Part shown: piece by piece, positions 54,507 to 62,983 of the stretch
Position numbering within the stretch: the stretch's first letter is position 1
Layout of the letters: the number at the start of each line of letters is the position of its first letter
NCBI GenBank assembly: GCA_024233395.1
Contig: JACKPR010000002.1
Span: 248,001 to 312,000 of the forward strand
Length of the DNA stretch: 64,000 nt
DNA from: Chlamydiales bacterium
GTDB lineage: Bacteria; Chlamydiota; Chlamydiia; Chlamydiales; Simkaniaceae
Direction of reading: 5' to 3'
Made by a program: the position numbers and the translations under genes
Notes under the pieces: model-generated
What the model saw: the letters and a program-made list of their open reading frames with translations, nothing else
Database searches by the model: none
What the model was told of the DNA's origin: nothing

Positions 54507-55063
54507 ATGATTGTAGACCAGACAGTATCTTGCCCAACAAAATATTTTCCTCGGTAAGCTTCTTCTACGGCTTGCATAACTCCAGGAAAATCGGGGGAAA
54601 AATCGTGTCCCGCTATGAGGCCCCCTTTACGGACCTTTTTTCCCCAAATTTCAATGTCTTGCTTCACATGTTCATAGCTATGATCTGCATCGATAAAGAT
54701 CAGGTCGATACCCTCTGGAATATCTTTTGCACCTTCTAATGAAGTCTTTCTAACAATGGAAACTTGAGGATCTTTTTCAAAAAATTTAGAAACTTGTTGA
54801 TAACAAGTTTCATAATCCTCTGCCTTTAAAGAACAAGGCCCTCCCTTTGCTATATACTCTGGGGAAGGATTCCATGAATCAACAAGATAAAGGTGGGCCT
54901 CAGGAAAAAGCCCTCTAAAGATTTTTGCTGTTTCTCCTTTCCATGTCCCGACTTCAACAATCGATCGAACGGAGATGTTATTCATCTCGCTCAATACTTT
55001 TAAATGAAAAGCACGATGATGAATCATTGCATAAAACTCTAGAATGCTCATATTTTTCTTCAT
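54503..55063 (-). CDS. Class I SAM-dependent methyltransferase
   Basis: A 186-aa Rossmann-fold methyltransferase of the Methyltransf_24 type. Motif I is VEVGTWKGETAKIF, the acidic residue after beta-2 is in YLVDSW, and the later motif is LIFIDADHSYEHVKQDI followed by GGLIAGHDF. Members methylate small molecules or sugars; the substrate is unknown. It is convergent with the radical SAM gene. Confidence 0.85.
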   Translation of the reverse strand: MKKNMSILEFYAMIHHRAFHLKVLSEMNNISVRSIVEVGTWKGETAKIFRGLFPEAHLYLVDSWNPSPEYIAKGGPCSLKAEDYETCYQQVSKFFEKDPQVSIVRKTSLEGAKDIPEGIDLIFIDADHSYEHVKQDIEIWGKKVRKGGLIAGHDFSPDFPGVMQAVEEAYRGKYFVGQDTVWSTII

Positions 55064-55096
55064 AAGAAATTATTTAAATATTAACAAGTGGAAGAA

Positions 55097-56392
55097 TTAT
55101 TCTACTTTTTTTAGGTCAGACTCATACATTTTATCCCAGAGCCTTTTTGAGAATTCCCCTTTAATTCTCTCCATTTCTTCATCTGAAACATTTCCTTCAG
55201 GATAAAGGGACATAAGTGTCCATGTTAAAGCCACTGTTTTCGGATCTACTGCAACGACTTGTTCGTGTGTATGAAATACGGTTTGCCCAATCGAAGGATC
55301 ATCTTGAACATAGACAACGACTTCACTTTCGGGGTGCATCTCTTTTAAGACCTCTGCAAGAACCCCTCTCACGATTCGAATATTTTCAATTTCTTCTGCT
55401 GTTAATCCATATACTTTCTGAGTATGTCTTTTTGGAAGGAGTAAAAAATTAGAACCAGGCTTTGCCCCTTTTCGAATATTGTAAAAAACAAGGACATTTT
55501 CATATTCAAAAACAAGTTGCTTCTTAATGATCATTGGATCACAAAAAAAACAGCGTGCAACTGTTACTGTTTTTACTTCTTCTGGAGATTTTGTGGGCAT
55601 CGTTAAACAAAAAGAATGAGCTCCAACAGAAGCCCCTTTATCTTGAAGCATCTCCAAAAGGTGATGATAAAGGACTTCTTCAGATTCCCTATGGTGAGAT
55701 TCCATCCGTTCAACGGGATAAGTCACTTCAATCTCACTCTCTTGAAGAGGAGGGGTTCCCCTTATAAAAGCTTTCTGCCAAAAACTGCACCCCTCTTCTA
55801 TTTCTCCGACTTTGAAAGGGAAAAGAATGGGTGAAATATTGGCACTTCGATATAAAACATGGCGATTGCAGTCCATTTTATCCACAATATTCTTAATCTT
55901 TTCAAAACCTGGAAGATGAGGGATAACTTCAACAACATAGCATCCTTTATGTCCTTCTTGAGGAGAATCATATTGAGCAATAACAAACCCTCGAATCCCA
56001 ATGGTCTTATAAATTTCAGCAACTTTTTTAAGAGTTTTAAAGAGCTCCTGGCATTCCTCTCTTTTTAAATCTCCAAGTCCCTTTACCTCACGCTTCATTG
56101 CAATAGCTAGATGGTGAGGTACCCTTGGTTTTTCAGGATAGTAGACCCCCAAATAGTTTCCTGAATAAACCTCGGTTGCAACTATATTTCCCACACCAAA
56201 ATTTCGGATGGGAATCTTCTTTTCAATGCTTAGTTTCTCATCAAAATGAATCTTTAGAGGGACCCTTTCATCCATCCGCTTTTCTACTTCTTCAGAACTT
56301 AAGGGATAAAAAGCTTCAGCAAAATGATCTTTTGATTGAAACGTAACGGCTGACATGATGATCGCAATTAATGATGCAAAAGGAATAAACAT
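55097..56392 (-). CDS. Two-domain HIT/GalT-like nucleotidyltransferase
   Basis: A 431-aa protein. An N-terminal hydrophobic segment (residues 1-18) suggests export or anchoring. The first half resembles a degenerate HIT domain (VPHHLAIAMKREVKGLGDL). The second half is a complete HIT domain: CFFCDP, LLLPKRHTQKVYGLTAEE, and the active site H374-T-H376-E-Q378. The last position is Gln rather than His, the HxHxQ pattern of GalT and Ap4A phosphorylase, which transfer nucleotidyl groups instead of hydrolysing them. The substrate is unknown. Confidence 0.78.
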   Translation of the reverse strand: MFIPFASLIAIIMSAVTFQSKDHFAEAFYPLSSEEVEKRMDERVPLKIHFDEKLSIEKKIPIRNFGVGNIVATEVYSGNYLGVYYPEKPRVPHHLAIAMKREVKGLGDLKREECQELFKTLKKVAEIYKTIGIRGFVIAQYDSPQEGHKGCYVVEVIPHLPGFEKIKNIVDKMDCNRHVLYRSANISPILFPFKVGEIEEGCSFWQKAFIRGTPPLQESEIEVTYPVERMESHHRESEEVLYHHLLEMLQDKGASVGAHSFCLTMPTKSPEEVKTVTVARCFFCDPMIIKKQLVFEYENVLVFYNIRKGAKPGSNFLLLPKRHTQKVYGLTAEEIENIRIVRGVLAEVLKEMHPESEVVVYVQDDPSIGQTVFHTHEQVVAVDPKTVALTWTLMSLYPEGNVSDEEMERIKGEFSKRLWDKMYESDLKKVE

Positions 56393-56439
56393 AATGGGAT
56401 AAGGATAGAGAAATGACTTCTTTTCCTCAAGAAGATCTA

Positions 56440-57132
56440 TCAGCTTTTAGGAATAAGACCGATGAGACGCATTGGAGATTCTGTGGCCCCTTTAGCAAGG
56501 AGCGGACAAGCAATTACATACCCCCCTTTTGGAGGCATTTTAGATCCATTGGCTACATTTTCAATAATGTATTTTCCAGCACCTAAAAGAATTTCATGAA
56601 CAGGAAATAGAGGATTCAAACAATCGGGTGAAATGGTATCAATAGCAAGGCCAACCACTCCCCTTTCTAAAAAAAGCTTTGCAGCATCTCCAGATACTGC
56701 GGGAAAATGCATATGTCCATCCCCATTCACATTCCGATACTTATCAGGATCTGACCAAAACCGGCTCCAGCCGGTATAAATCATCACAAGAGAGTTTTCA
56801 GGAATCATCCCGTGTTCTTTTTCGTAATCCTCCACATCTTCAACTGAAAGCTCATAATCGCCATGAGCTTTCTTTGAAACATCGATCACACAAGCAGGAA
56901 CAAAAAGCTCATCAAGAGGAATCTCAGCAATGCATGCTCTATCTTCAAACCGATGAGACGGTGCATCCATATGGGTTCCCACTCCTGCATGCATCACCAT
57001 CTTTTGAACGCGAAACATATCATCATAGTCCCGCTTGATTTCAAGACTATAGCCACACGAGCCACCCCATGTTGGAATCTCTGGTGAAAGAGTATGTGTT
57101 AAATCAACAATCTCAAACGGATCAAATATCAT
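56440..57132 (-). CDS. Cyclase-family metal hydrolase (kynurenine formamidase-like)
   Basis: A 230-aa protein with the family metal-binding motif at HAGVGTHMDAPSH (HxGTHxDAPxH) and the upstream strand VDLTHTLSPEIPTW. The C-terminal part has GLAIDTISPD and a PPKGGYVIACPL strand. The family includes arylformamidase KynB and isatin hydrolase; tryptophan scavenging from a host would make the kynurenine reaction interesting here, but no other kynurenine genes are in the window. Confidence 0.85.
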   Translation of the reverse strand: MIFDPFEIVDLTHTLSPEIPTWGGSCGYSLEIKRDYDDMFRVQKMVMHAGVGTHMDAPSHRFEDRACIAEIPLDELFVPACVIDVSKKAHGDYELSVEDVEDYEKEHGMIPENSLVMIYTGWSRFWSDPDKYRNVNGDGHMHFPAVSGDAAKLFLERGVVGLAIDTISPDCLNPLFPVHEILLGAGKYIIENVANGSKMPPKGGYVIACPLLAKGATESPMRLIGLIPKS

Positions 57133-57163
57133 CTTTATACTAATATCAATTTGTCAATCATTG

Positions 57164-57691
57164 CTATAACTTCAAATCGATTACCCTTGCAACCCTTTTT
57201 TCTAAAGTTCCGGTGATTTCTATGACTTTAGTTTTCCCTAAAACTGCTAAGGAATCCTCCATAAGAAGCTCATAAAGATTTTCATCAACTTTTTGTCTGA
57301 GTTTTTTATTTTCCGATGGAGGAATCGGTATCTGATCCTTCTCTTCTATGGGAAGAAAAAGAATGAAATCCAAAAATTGGATTCCCTTTTCTATCTCCTC
57401 TTTCCAGAAGTCAAGATCTACCCGATCTTTTCCTACAGCTAATGCATAAGCTAAAAAATCCAAAGGACATCGATCAAAAATGGTCCTTTTGTCACTTTCT
57501 AAAATCAATTGAACTGATCTTTTGCATTGCTGCTCATAATCTTGAACCAATGGAGGATGGGAGAAGAGATACCCTTCTTGTTCAAGAATAAAATAGGGCT
57601 CATCGATACCTATATAGTCAGGTAAAGCTTTTACCAAAGCTCTAACCAATGTTGATTTTCCTGAAAAATGTGTTCCTGAAACACCTATACG
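57164..57691 (-). CDS. AAA_28-type P-loop ATPase/kinase
   Basis: A 175-aa protein beginning MRIGVSGTHFSGKSTL, so Walker A is at residues 7-14. The strands TIFDRCPLDFLAYAL and DFILFLPIE match the NadR-kinase-like/AAA_28 family, which phosphorylates small molecules or nucleosides. The frame is open from a TTG at 57703; I chose ATG 57691 because the beta-1 strand begins there. The 5' end overlaps a GTAACAAAT inverted repeat (57697-57705 and 57775-57783). Confidence 0.75.
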   Translation of the reverse strand, partial: RIGVSGTHFSGKSTLVRALVKALPDYIGIDEPYFILEQEGYLFSHPPLVQDYEQQCKRSVQLILESDKRTIFDRCPLDFLAYALAVGKDRVDLDFWKEEIEKGIQFLDFILFLPIEEKDQIPIPPSENKKLRQKVDENLYELLMEDSLAVLGKTKVIEITGTLEKRVARVIDLKL

Positions 57692-57751
57692 CATAAGTAA
57701 CAAATCTTATTGAAAAAAAATCTTCTTCTGTAGAAAAATATTTCGCATTTT

Positions 57752-57795
57752 AGAATCTAATGGATTCTGAATTAATTTGTTACATAATTTTTATA
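57752..57795. promoter_or_regulatory. Hairpin and -10 region upstream of the 57824 gene
   Basis: AGAATC-TAATG-GATTCT (57752-57768) lies before a TATAAT (about 57790-57795); the -35 box is unclear. AGAGG stands 8 bases before the ATG. Confidence 0.3.
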
Positions 57796-57823
57796 ATAAT
57801 AATTTAATCAAGAGGTATAAACT

Positions 57824-58972
57824 ATGGGTATCGATTTTTCACCAAAAAGTCAGCGACAAACCATTCACTCCGATCATTTTAGATCACTTAATCGTGTGCA
57901 ACGTGGAAAAAATATACGGTGGCACCAAAAACATCCTAAGAAACCAGTCACCTTTGAACCGCAAAAGTGCTTAGCAAGCCCATGGGGAAGTTATACCTTT
58001 GAGCAGGTAACTCCCTTCCATGTTGAATACAATGATACACCTACCTTTGCTTCTCAATCCAGTGGAATCAATTTGGTTAAAGCTGTTTTCCTAGTCCTTG
58101 CGATGTCCTCAGCTTTACCAATTGCCTGCAGCAACCCTCAAAATTCCACTGAACATGAACAAAGCCTCGTGAGAGTAAAACGGGGTATTCCTCCAATAAT
58201 TTTTCGTCTTCCTATGCGAATTCCAATGCGCTTACCCCGCATTCCTATGAGAGCCCCAAAGCTTCCCTCTAGAAGCATACCTAAACCACGAATAACAGCT
58301 AAAAAAACACCTTCAAAAAGTATTCCTAAATCTAAAGACTCTAAACGTAAAGGGGGATCGAAAACTGAAAATCGCGATAGATCCGATAATTCTGATTTCA
58401 AAGTGGATAAACAAAAGAGAAAGTTGATGCAACAGCAAGCAACATGCGCAGCAAAAATGGTAGCAATTACTCAAGCTGCAAATGGACTCAGAGAGTTAGT
58501 TTCCGAAGGTAGAGAATTTATTTACACAATGAGAAACGAATCTCTTACAACCCTTTCTTTATACGCAGAACAAGTTGTAAGTCTAGCCAATCAAACGCAT
58601 GCCTTAGGTCTTAACTTTACAGAATCTGCGGAGGAAAACTTTTTTAATCTCCAAGCACGTATTGATAAAGTCTGGAATGATACCGTTGTTTTCGCCCTTG
58701 AAATGAAAAACTATACCTCTGCTGAAATCGATAGAGCACGGAATTATATTCTATTTGGAGCGATCACGAAAGAAGCTATGCTTGTTGGATTATCAACTCT
58801 GGTTCCACTGATTCAAATCATTTGCGCCCAGAGAAATAACCGACAAATAAAGAAATTAATGAAAGAGGTTAAGCTTATACAAAAACAACTCAATAGAATT
58901 GAAAATAATGGGAGCATCCCTAAAGAAACAACGCCCTTAATGCTTACTGAATCAAGAGATTCTCAAGTCTAA
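57824..58972 (+). CDS. Unknown 382-aa protein with two hydrophobic segments, RVKR site and N-glycosylation sequons
   Basis: I do not recognise this protein. Residues 1-80 are basic and polar, and 82-102 form a hydrophobic segment ending ALPIACSN. RVKR is at 117-120, a furin-type dibasic motif, followed by a Pro/Arg/Met-rich tract (128-157, repeated RxPMR units) and a Lys/Ser-rich stretch (158-200). Residues 205-305 are helical and hold five N-x-S/T sequons (N238, N256, N264, N285, N296); a sixth is at N107. A second hydrophobic segment is at 308-334, followed by a coiled tail (340-362). A host-targeted membrane effector is the best guess; the viral-glycoprotein-like look may be coincidence. 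Confidence 0.6.
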   Translation: MGIDFSPKSQRQTIHSDHFRSLNRVQRGKNIRWHQKHPKKPVTFEPQKCLASPWGSYTFEQVTPFHVEYNDTPTFASQSSGINLVKAVFLVLAMSSALPIACSNPQNSTEHEQSLVRVKRGIPPIIFRLPMRIPMRLPRIPMRAPKLPSRSIPKPRITAKKTPSKSIPKSKDSKRKGGSKTENRDRSDNSDFKVDKQKRKLMQQQATCAAKMVAITQAANGLRELVSEGREFIYTMRNESLTTLSLYAEQVVSLANQTHALGLNFTESAEENFFNLQARIDKVWNDTVVFALEMKNYTSAEIDRARNYILFGAITKEAMLVGLSTLVPLIQIICAQRNNRQIKKLMKEVKLIQKQLNRIENNGSIPKETTPLMLTESRDSQV

Positions 58973-58988
58973 AAACACTAAACAGAAT

Positions 58989-59024
58989 AAGGGGTATTTA
59001 TCGAATCTGAAAATACCCCTTTTT
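58989..59024 (+). terminator. Intrinsic terminator
   Basis: A GGGGTATTT / AAATACCCC stem (58991-58999 and 59011-59019), extended by an AA/TT pair, with an 11-base loop and a T-run on the plus strand. It ends the 57824 gene and may also serve the convergent SDR gene. Confidence 0.88.
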
Positions 59025-59038
59025 AATCATGAAGAAAA

Positions 59039-59809
59039 TTAAGCTGTTAAAGAACTCCCGCCATCAACAAAAATGACATCTCCATTAACATGTGCTGACA
59101 TCGAAGAAAATAACCATAATACCGTATTCGCGATATCCTCAGGAGAAGCTATTTTTCCCATAGGATTTTTCTCAACTAAAAACTGAAAACCTTTTTTATC
59201 AGGATAAATACGATGAATCATTGGAGTATCAACTGCTCCGGGGCATATTGCATTCACTCTTATTCCTCTTCTCCCATACTCAATCGCTGCAACTCTTGTT
59301 AGACTCTCAACCCCTGCTTTACTAGCTGAGTAAACCCCTGTACCTGCAAGCCCTAGACTAGTAATATTTGTTGAAATATTTACAATTGAGGCGCCCTCAG
59401 GAGCCATCACCTGCAGCTGATGTTTTAGACAAAGCCAAACTCCCTTTAAGTTGATTGAAATGACTTCATCAAAATCCTCTTCTTCCATTTCTGCTAATGA
59501 ACCTAGCTTACCTTCAATTCCAGCATTATTTAACACATAATGAACGATTCCGAACGAACGTTGTGTTAAGTTCATAAGATTTTTAATCGATTCAACATCT
59601 GAGACATCTGTTTTAATAAAAACTGCCTCTCCACTTTGCGAAATAATTTCTTTTTCAAGAGCTTTTCCAGATTCCTCGTTTCTGCCAGCAAGAACCACTT
59701 TAATTCCTAGCCTTACTAAGAGTAGAGCAGAAGCTCTTCCAATTCCTGAGGTTGCACCCGTTACTAGAGCAACCTTTCCCTTCATTTCCTGAAAAACCTC
59801 GGTTAACAT
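59039..59809 (-). CDS. Short-chain dehydrogenase/reductase
   Basis: A 256-aa SDR. The cofactor motif is TGATSGIG near residue 17, followed by NNAG, the catalytic Ser in IVNISTNI, and YSASK (Tyr and Lys). NADP preference is suggested by the basic residue after beta-2 (AGRNEE). Overall it resembles FabG-like 3-oxoacyl reductases or sugar dehydrogenases. AAGGA lies 11 bases before the ATG; an internal start at residue 9 (MKGKVALVTG) is possible. Confidence 0.9.
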   Translation of the reverse strand: MLTEVFQEMKGKVALVTGATSGIGRASALLLVRLGIKVVLAGRNEESGKALEKEIISQSGEAVFIKTDVSDVESIKNLMNLTQRSFGIVHYVLNNAGIEGKLGSLAEMEEEDFDEVISINLKGVWLCLKHQLQVMAPEGASIVNISTNITSLGLAGTGVYSASKAGVESLTRVAAIEYGRRGIRVNAICPGAVDTPMIHRIYPDKKGFQFLVEKNPMGKIASPEDIANTVLWLFSSMSAHVNGDVIFVDGGSSLTA

Positions 59810-59917
59810 ATAAACTAATCCTTTATTAAACTATCCCATGATGATTAAGACATAACAGGAAAATTAAGAAGACAACAAATAAAATCCCCCTAAAATTCAG
59901 CTGCTTTTTAATCTATT

Positions 59918-61378
59918 TTAAAAAGAATCGATCAATAACGAAAGTTCAGCCTCTACAAATACTTTCATTGCTTCGGGTAAAATAACCGTTGTCTTATGAA
60001 AAACCTCACGGAGTGTTTCTAAAGTCTGTTGAGCCGAAGGAAGATGATAAGCAAGTTCTACTTCTAAAATATCAGCAAGATCACTTTGGAGATCTTCATC
60101 GTCCCCATCATTAACTTCTGAAAGGGTTAATTTTGCTTTTTCTAAATAAGGAAGAGCTTGTTCTACACCTCTTAACAGAGCAACACAAGAAAAAAGATCA
60201 ATATAAACTGGTTCTTCTTCTCCTTCCTGTACCAATTCCTCCAGGAACTGATATTTATTCGGATGCCCTGCTTTGATTAGATGAACTAAGGCTGTATCTC
60301 GATCTTCTATTACATCTAAAATTTCTAATACTTTTGAAGGATAATAAGTAACTAACTGATCGATTTTCTGACCTAATAGAAAATCAAAGCTATCCACTTC
60401 CTCAGGGTGCTTTTGTTTTAACTCCTTCAAAGTCTTGAAAAGGAAAGATACATCTTTGTCTAATTCAGAAGAAAGAAAAGGGGTTGTCGCCTCAACTCCA
60501 ATGATGTTCATCCAACCGCGAATATATTCCCATGCAGCAAACGAAGACCTAGAATCAGCCCCTTTACCATTCAGATATTCAGCATAAACCATCTTTGTAT
60601 TGTCTCGAAGAAGTTCAAGAGTTTCAAATACAAATGGGCTCATAGCTCTTGCTTCAACTTTTAATAGCTTAAGCAAACAACTTTGTTTTGTTGAAGCCTC
60701 CACCTCAAATTTTGAAAACATTTCAATCGTTTTTAGGTGCATTTCTTCTAAAAAATCTGAGGGCACTTTTAATTTAAAGTCCATTAATAATTCAGCAAAT
60801 TCACAAGAATGATGTTTCGAACAAACTCTCTCTACTAGCTGTAGAATTTTCTCTTTTCCCTCTAGACCACGAAGAGCTGCTTCCCGACAAACAAGAATGA
60901 GATTTTCAGTAGAATCACAGAGTTTTTGATCGATACCAAGTTTTTGCTTAATTTGTCCCCATATAAATTGGATCCTATATGACGGAACATGTCTTAATAA
61001 TTCAACTATTGCCTTGCCCCAATCATCAAATCTTAGTCGGTTTGCATAGGATTGTGCTAAAACAGGATCATACGGTGCGACTAAACGGACAATTACAGGG
61101 ATGACCAGGGTATCCTGAAAATATGATCCACGCTTCATCAACGGCTCTAAATCCTCTAACTTTTTTGCTAAAGCCATTTTTTGTTTAGCTGCCCGAACTT
61201 CAGGAGAGGCTGTTTCGATCATAACTCCCTCTTCCTTCATTCTTAACCATCCTGAATTCACTCCAGGATCTTGATAGGCTGTCACTGCTTTTTCTGACTG
61301 CTCAATGGGTTCAGAATTTATTGATCCCATCTCTGACACAGGAGTGTAACTCCCTTCCACTCTTTCGACTTCAGACAT
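59918..61378 (-). CDS. Hypothetical alpha-helical protein, 486 aa
   Basis: I do not recognise this protein. The N-terminal 70 residues are polar and rich in Ser, Glu and Pro, of the disordered kind common in type III effectors. The remainder is built of amphipathic helices that resemble an alpha-solenoid (for example repeated LxxLLxxV patterns between 160 and 450). There are no membrane segments, catalytic motifs or signal peptide. It is monocistronic, between the SDR and the Cdd1-like gene. A protein-interaction or effector role is inference. Confidence 0.6.
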   Translation of the reverse strand: MSEVERVEGSYTPVSEMGSINSEPIEQSEKAVTAYQDPGVNSGWLRMKEEGVMIETASPEVRAAKQKMALAKKLEDLEPLMKRGSYFQDTLVIPVIVRLVAPYDPVLAQSYANRLRFDDWGKAIVELLRHVPSYRIQFIWGQIKQKLGIDQKLCDSTENLILVCREAALRGLEGKEKILQLVERVCSKHHSCEFAELLMDFKLKVPSDFLEEMHLKTIEMFSKFEVEASTKQSCLLKLLKVEARAMSPFVFETLELLRDNTKMVYAEYLNGKGADSRSSFAAWEYIRGWMNIIGVEATTPFLSSELDKDVSFLFKTLKELKQKHPEEVDSFDFLLGQKIDQLVTYYPSKVLEILDVIEDRDTALVHLIKAGHPNKYQFLEELVQEGEEEPVYIDLFSCVALLRGVEQALPYLEKAKLTLSEVNDGDDEDLQSDLADILEVELAYHLPSAQQTLETLREVFHKTTVILPEAMKVFVEAELSLLIDSF

Positions 61379-61441
61379 CGTTTTCTCCTCTTATAAAAAA
61401 CCGTCAAACACAATAACACAAACTTGATAAAAGGAAATATT

Positions 61442-61738
61442 TTATTCTACAGCATGTTTGAGGGTGCCAGCTTTTTGCAAAGCCTTTCTCTTAGCTGTCC
61501 ATTCCCACCATACTGTAGGTTTTCCTGTCTTAGCTTCATGAATAATTGCTGCAAAAACATCCCATACACAGGGGTCCTGCCGTTTACCCGTCTTCTTTTC
61601 CATTCTATGAAATAGCTCTGTTGCATCTTGTAAAGCTAATTCTTTTACCGATCCAATCCCTAACAAGGATAAGTCAGCTAACGTTGCTTTTCCTACATTT
61701 TTTAAATCTTGAAGTTCTTTAGCTGGCATTTTTTTCAT
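61442..61738 (-). CDS. Cdd1-like helix-hairpin-helix protein
   Basis: A 98-aa protein. The N-terminal half is a helix-hairpin-helix (LKNVGKATLADLSLLGIGSVKEL) and the C-terminal half has DPCVWDVFAAIIHEAKTG and WWEWTAKRK, the conserved block of the Cdd1/'pathogenicity locus' family, which is often linked by name to mitomycin resistance but has no proven role. I start at ATG 61738 because AAGGAG lies 7 bases upstream; the frame is open to 61762. It probably binds DNA. Confidence 0.82.
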   Translation of the reverse strand: MKKMPAKELQDLKNVGKATLADLSLLGIGSVKELALQDATELFHRMEKKTGKRQDPCVWDVFAAIIHEAKTGKPTVWWEWTAKRKALQKAGTLKHAVE

Positions 61739-61884
61739 TAAAAACTCCTTATCAAAATGCAAAAATTTTACAGAAAACTTATTAAACTTCCATGAGTCTT
61801 TGATTTGATTTTCTAGAGGGAACCCTCAAAAATATAGCTATAAATCCTATATCGTTCAAATTCACAAAGCATTAGACTTAAGCA

Positions 61885-62682
61885 ATGAATCATTGGACAA
61901 CTGGAACCTGTAAAACAAATGGAGTTCACTTACACTACCTCCGAACTGGTGGTGACAAACCTCCCTTGGTTTTGTTGCATGGACTTCTATTGAATGGAGC
62001 TTGCTGGACTCCTTTGGCACGAGAGTTGGAAGGAAACTATGATGTGATCATGCCAGATGCTCGAGGTCATGGAAACTCGAGCGCACCGAATCATGGCTAC
62101 TGCTATAACACTCTAGCTTCCGATGTATTGGGCTTTATCGAAACCCTAAAGCTTATCAATCCAATTCTACTGGGACATTCCATGGGAGGCATGACGGGAA
62201 CCGTGGTCGCCAGTCAGAGTTCCAAGCAAGTAAAGGGACTTGTTTTAGCCGACCCAACTTTCTTAACGCCACAACAACAACGGGAAGTTTATCAAAGTGA
62301 TATTGCAGCTCAGCATCGGAGCATTCTCACTGGATCAAAAAAAGAGTACTTGGCTGAAGTTCAAACGCGACATAAAGGGCGCCGCTCGCCCGAACTCATT
62401 AAATTATTCGCACAAGCACGCTTTCAAACTAGCATTCATGCTTTTGAAATTTTGACTCCACCAACTCCAGACTATATAGAGTTGATCAACACCCTTGATA
62501 TTCCAAGCTTACTTATCATTGGCGGGACTGGCGCTATCGTCTCCCCTACAGTTGCTGCAGAGCTTGCTTGCCTTAACAAACGGTTAGAAGTCATACAGAT
62601 TCCAGAAGCTGGTCATGGAATTCCCTACGATCAACCTCACCGTTTTTCGACCGCTGTTAAATCTTTTTTACATAACTTATAA
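61885..62682 (+). CDS. Alpha/beta hydrolase (third in window)
   Basis: A 265-aa alpha/beta hydrolase distinct from the tandem pair. The nucleophile elbow is GHSMGG; the LLHGLLLNGACW oxyanion loop, DARGHGNSS strand and final histidine in EAGHGIPYD are present. It is similar in layout to haloperoxidase/lipase-type enzymes. There is no signal peptide. Base use looks slightly richer in G+C than the neighbouring genes, which could mean later acquisition (by eye only). Palindromic element E7 follows. Confidence 0.85.
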   Translation: MNHWTTGTCKTNGVHLHYLRTGGDKPPLVLLHGLLLNGACWTPLARELEGNYDVIMPDARGHGNSSAPNHGYCYNTLASDVLGFIETLKLINPILLGHSMGGMTGTVVASQSSKQVKGLVLADPTFLTPQQQREVYQSDIAAQHRSILTGSKKEYLAEVQTRHKGRRSPELIKLFAQARFQTSIHAFEILTPPTPDYIELINTLDIPSLLIIGGTGAIVSPTVAAELACLNKRLEVIQIPEAGHGIPYDQPHRFSTAVKSFLHNL

Positions 62683-62700
62683 GAATAATGCGAGGGGACC

Positions 62701-62860
62701 GTCCCGAGCAGATTGAGCTTGTTTAGAGATTTTTTTATGAACGGTTTAGATATTTGCTGGAAGAGTGCAGGCAAGGTTTGAATAACCTTGTCAAACGATG
62801 ACAATCTAATAGATGAACCTTTCAAAGAAAAAGATCTAGCAAGAACAATATGCTCGGGGC
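62701..62860. repeat. Palindromic element E7 (about 160 bp), reaching into the tRNA-Leu 3' end
   Basis: GTCCCGAGCA (62701-62710) is an inverted near-copy of 62851-62860, which is the acceptor 3' end of tRNA-Leu. Arms pair inward (CTTG, TAGA, GGTT blocks) to a central hairpin CAAGGTT-TGAAT-AACCTTG near 62781. It is co-located with the trailer of the tRNA transcript. Confidence 0.6.
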
Positions 62861-62934
62861 GGGACTCGAACCCGCACGGCCGTAAGGCCAAGGGATTTTA
62901 AGTCCCTTGTGTCTACCAATTCCACCACCCGAGC
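62851..62934 (-). tRNA. tRNA-Leu(UAA)
   Basis: The 84-nt sequence folds as a class II tRNA: acceptor GCTCGGG/CCCGAGC, anticodon arm GGGACTTAAAATCCC with anticodon TAA, a variable arm GGCCTTACGGCC, and T arm GCGGGTTCGAGTCCCGC. CCA is not encoded, so a CCA-adding enzyme is required and RNase Z (rnz in this window) can process it. Confidence 0.96.
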
Positions 62935-62983
62935 CTATGGGAGTGGGAAAAGGATAGACTATATCCTTTTCCCCTCTTAAGAA

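Noticed and set aside
53631..55063. A RiPP cluster formed by the radical SAM and methyltransferase genes
   Set aside because: The genes are convergent, and I see no short precursor peptide, leader-binding domain or dedicated exporter next to them.
57697..57783. GTAACAAAT/ATTTGTTAC inverted repeat as an eighth family member
   Set aside because: It is only 87 bp with an off-centre hairpin and starts inside a gene; at best a remnant, too weak to list as an element.
59904..59925. CTTTTTAA/TTAAAAAG as terminator of the 59918 gene
   Set aside because: The stem is only A/T-rich, overlaps the last codons, and would be unstable.
61790..61870. GAGGG-AA-CCCTC and TATAGCTATA near 61812-61850 as another palindromic element
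   Set aside because: Pairing does not extend beyond short blocks and no symmetric ends are visible.
62637..62891. An 84-codon open frame on the minus strand
   Set aside because: It runs through tRNA-Leu and palindrome E7 into the 3' end of the hydrolase gene.
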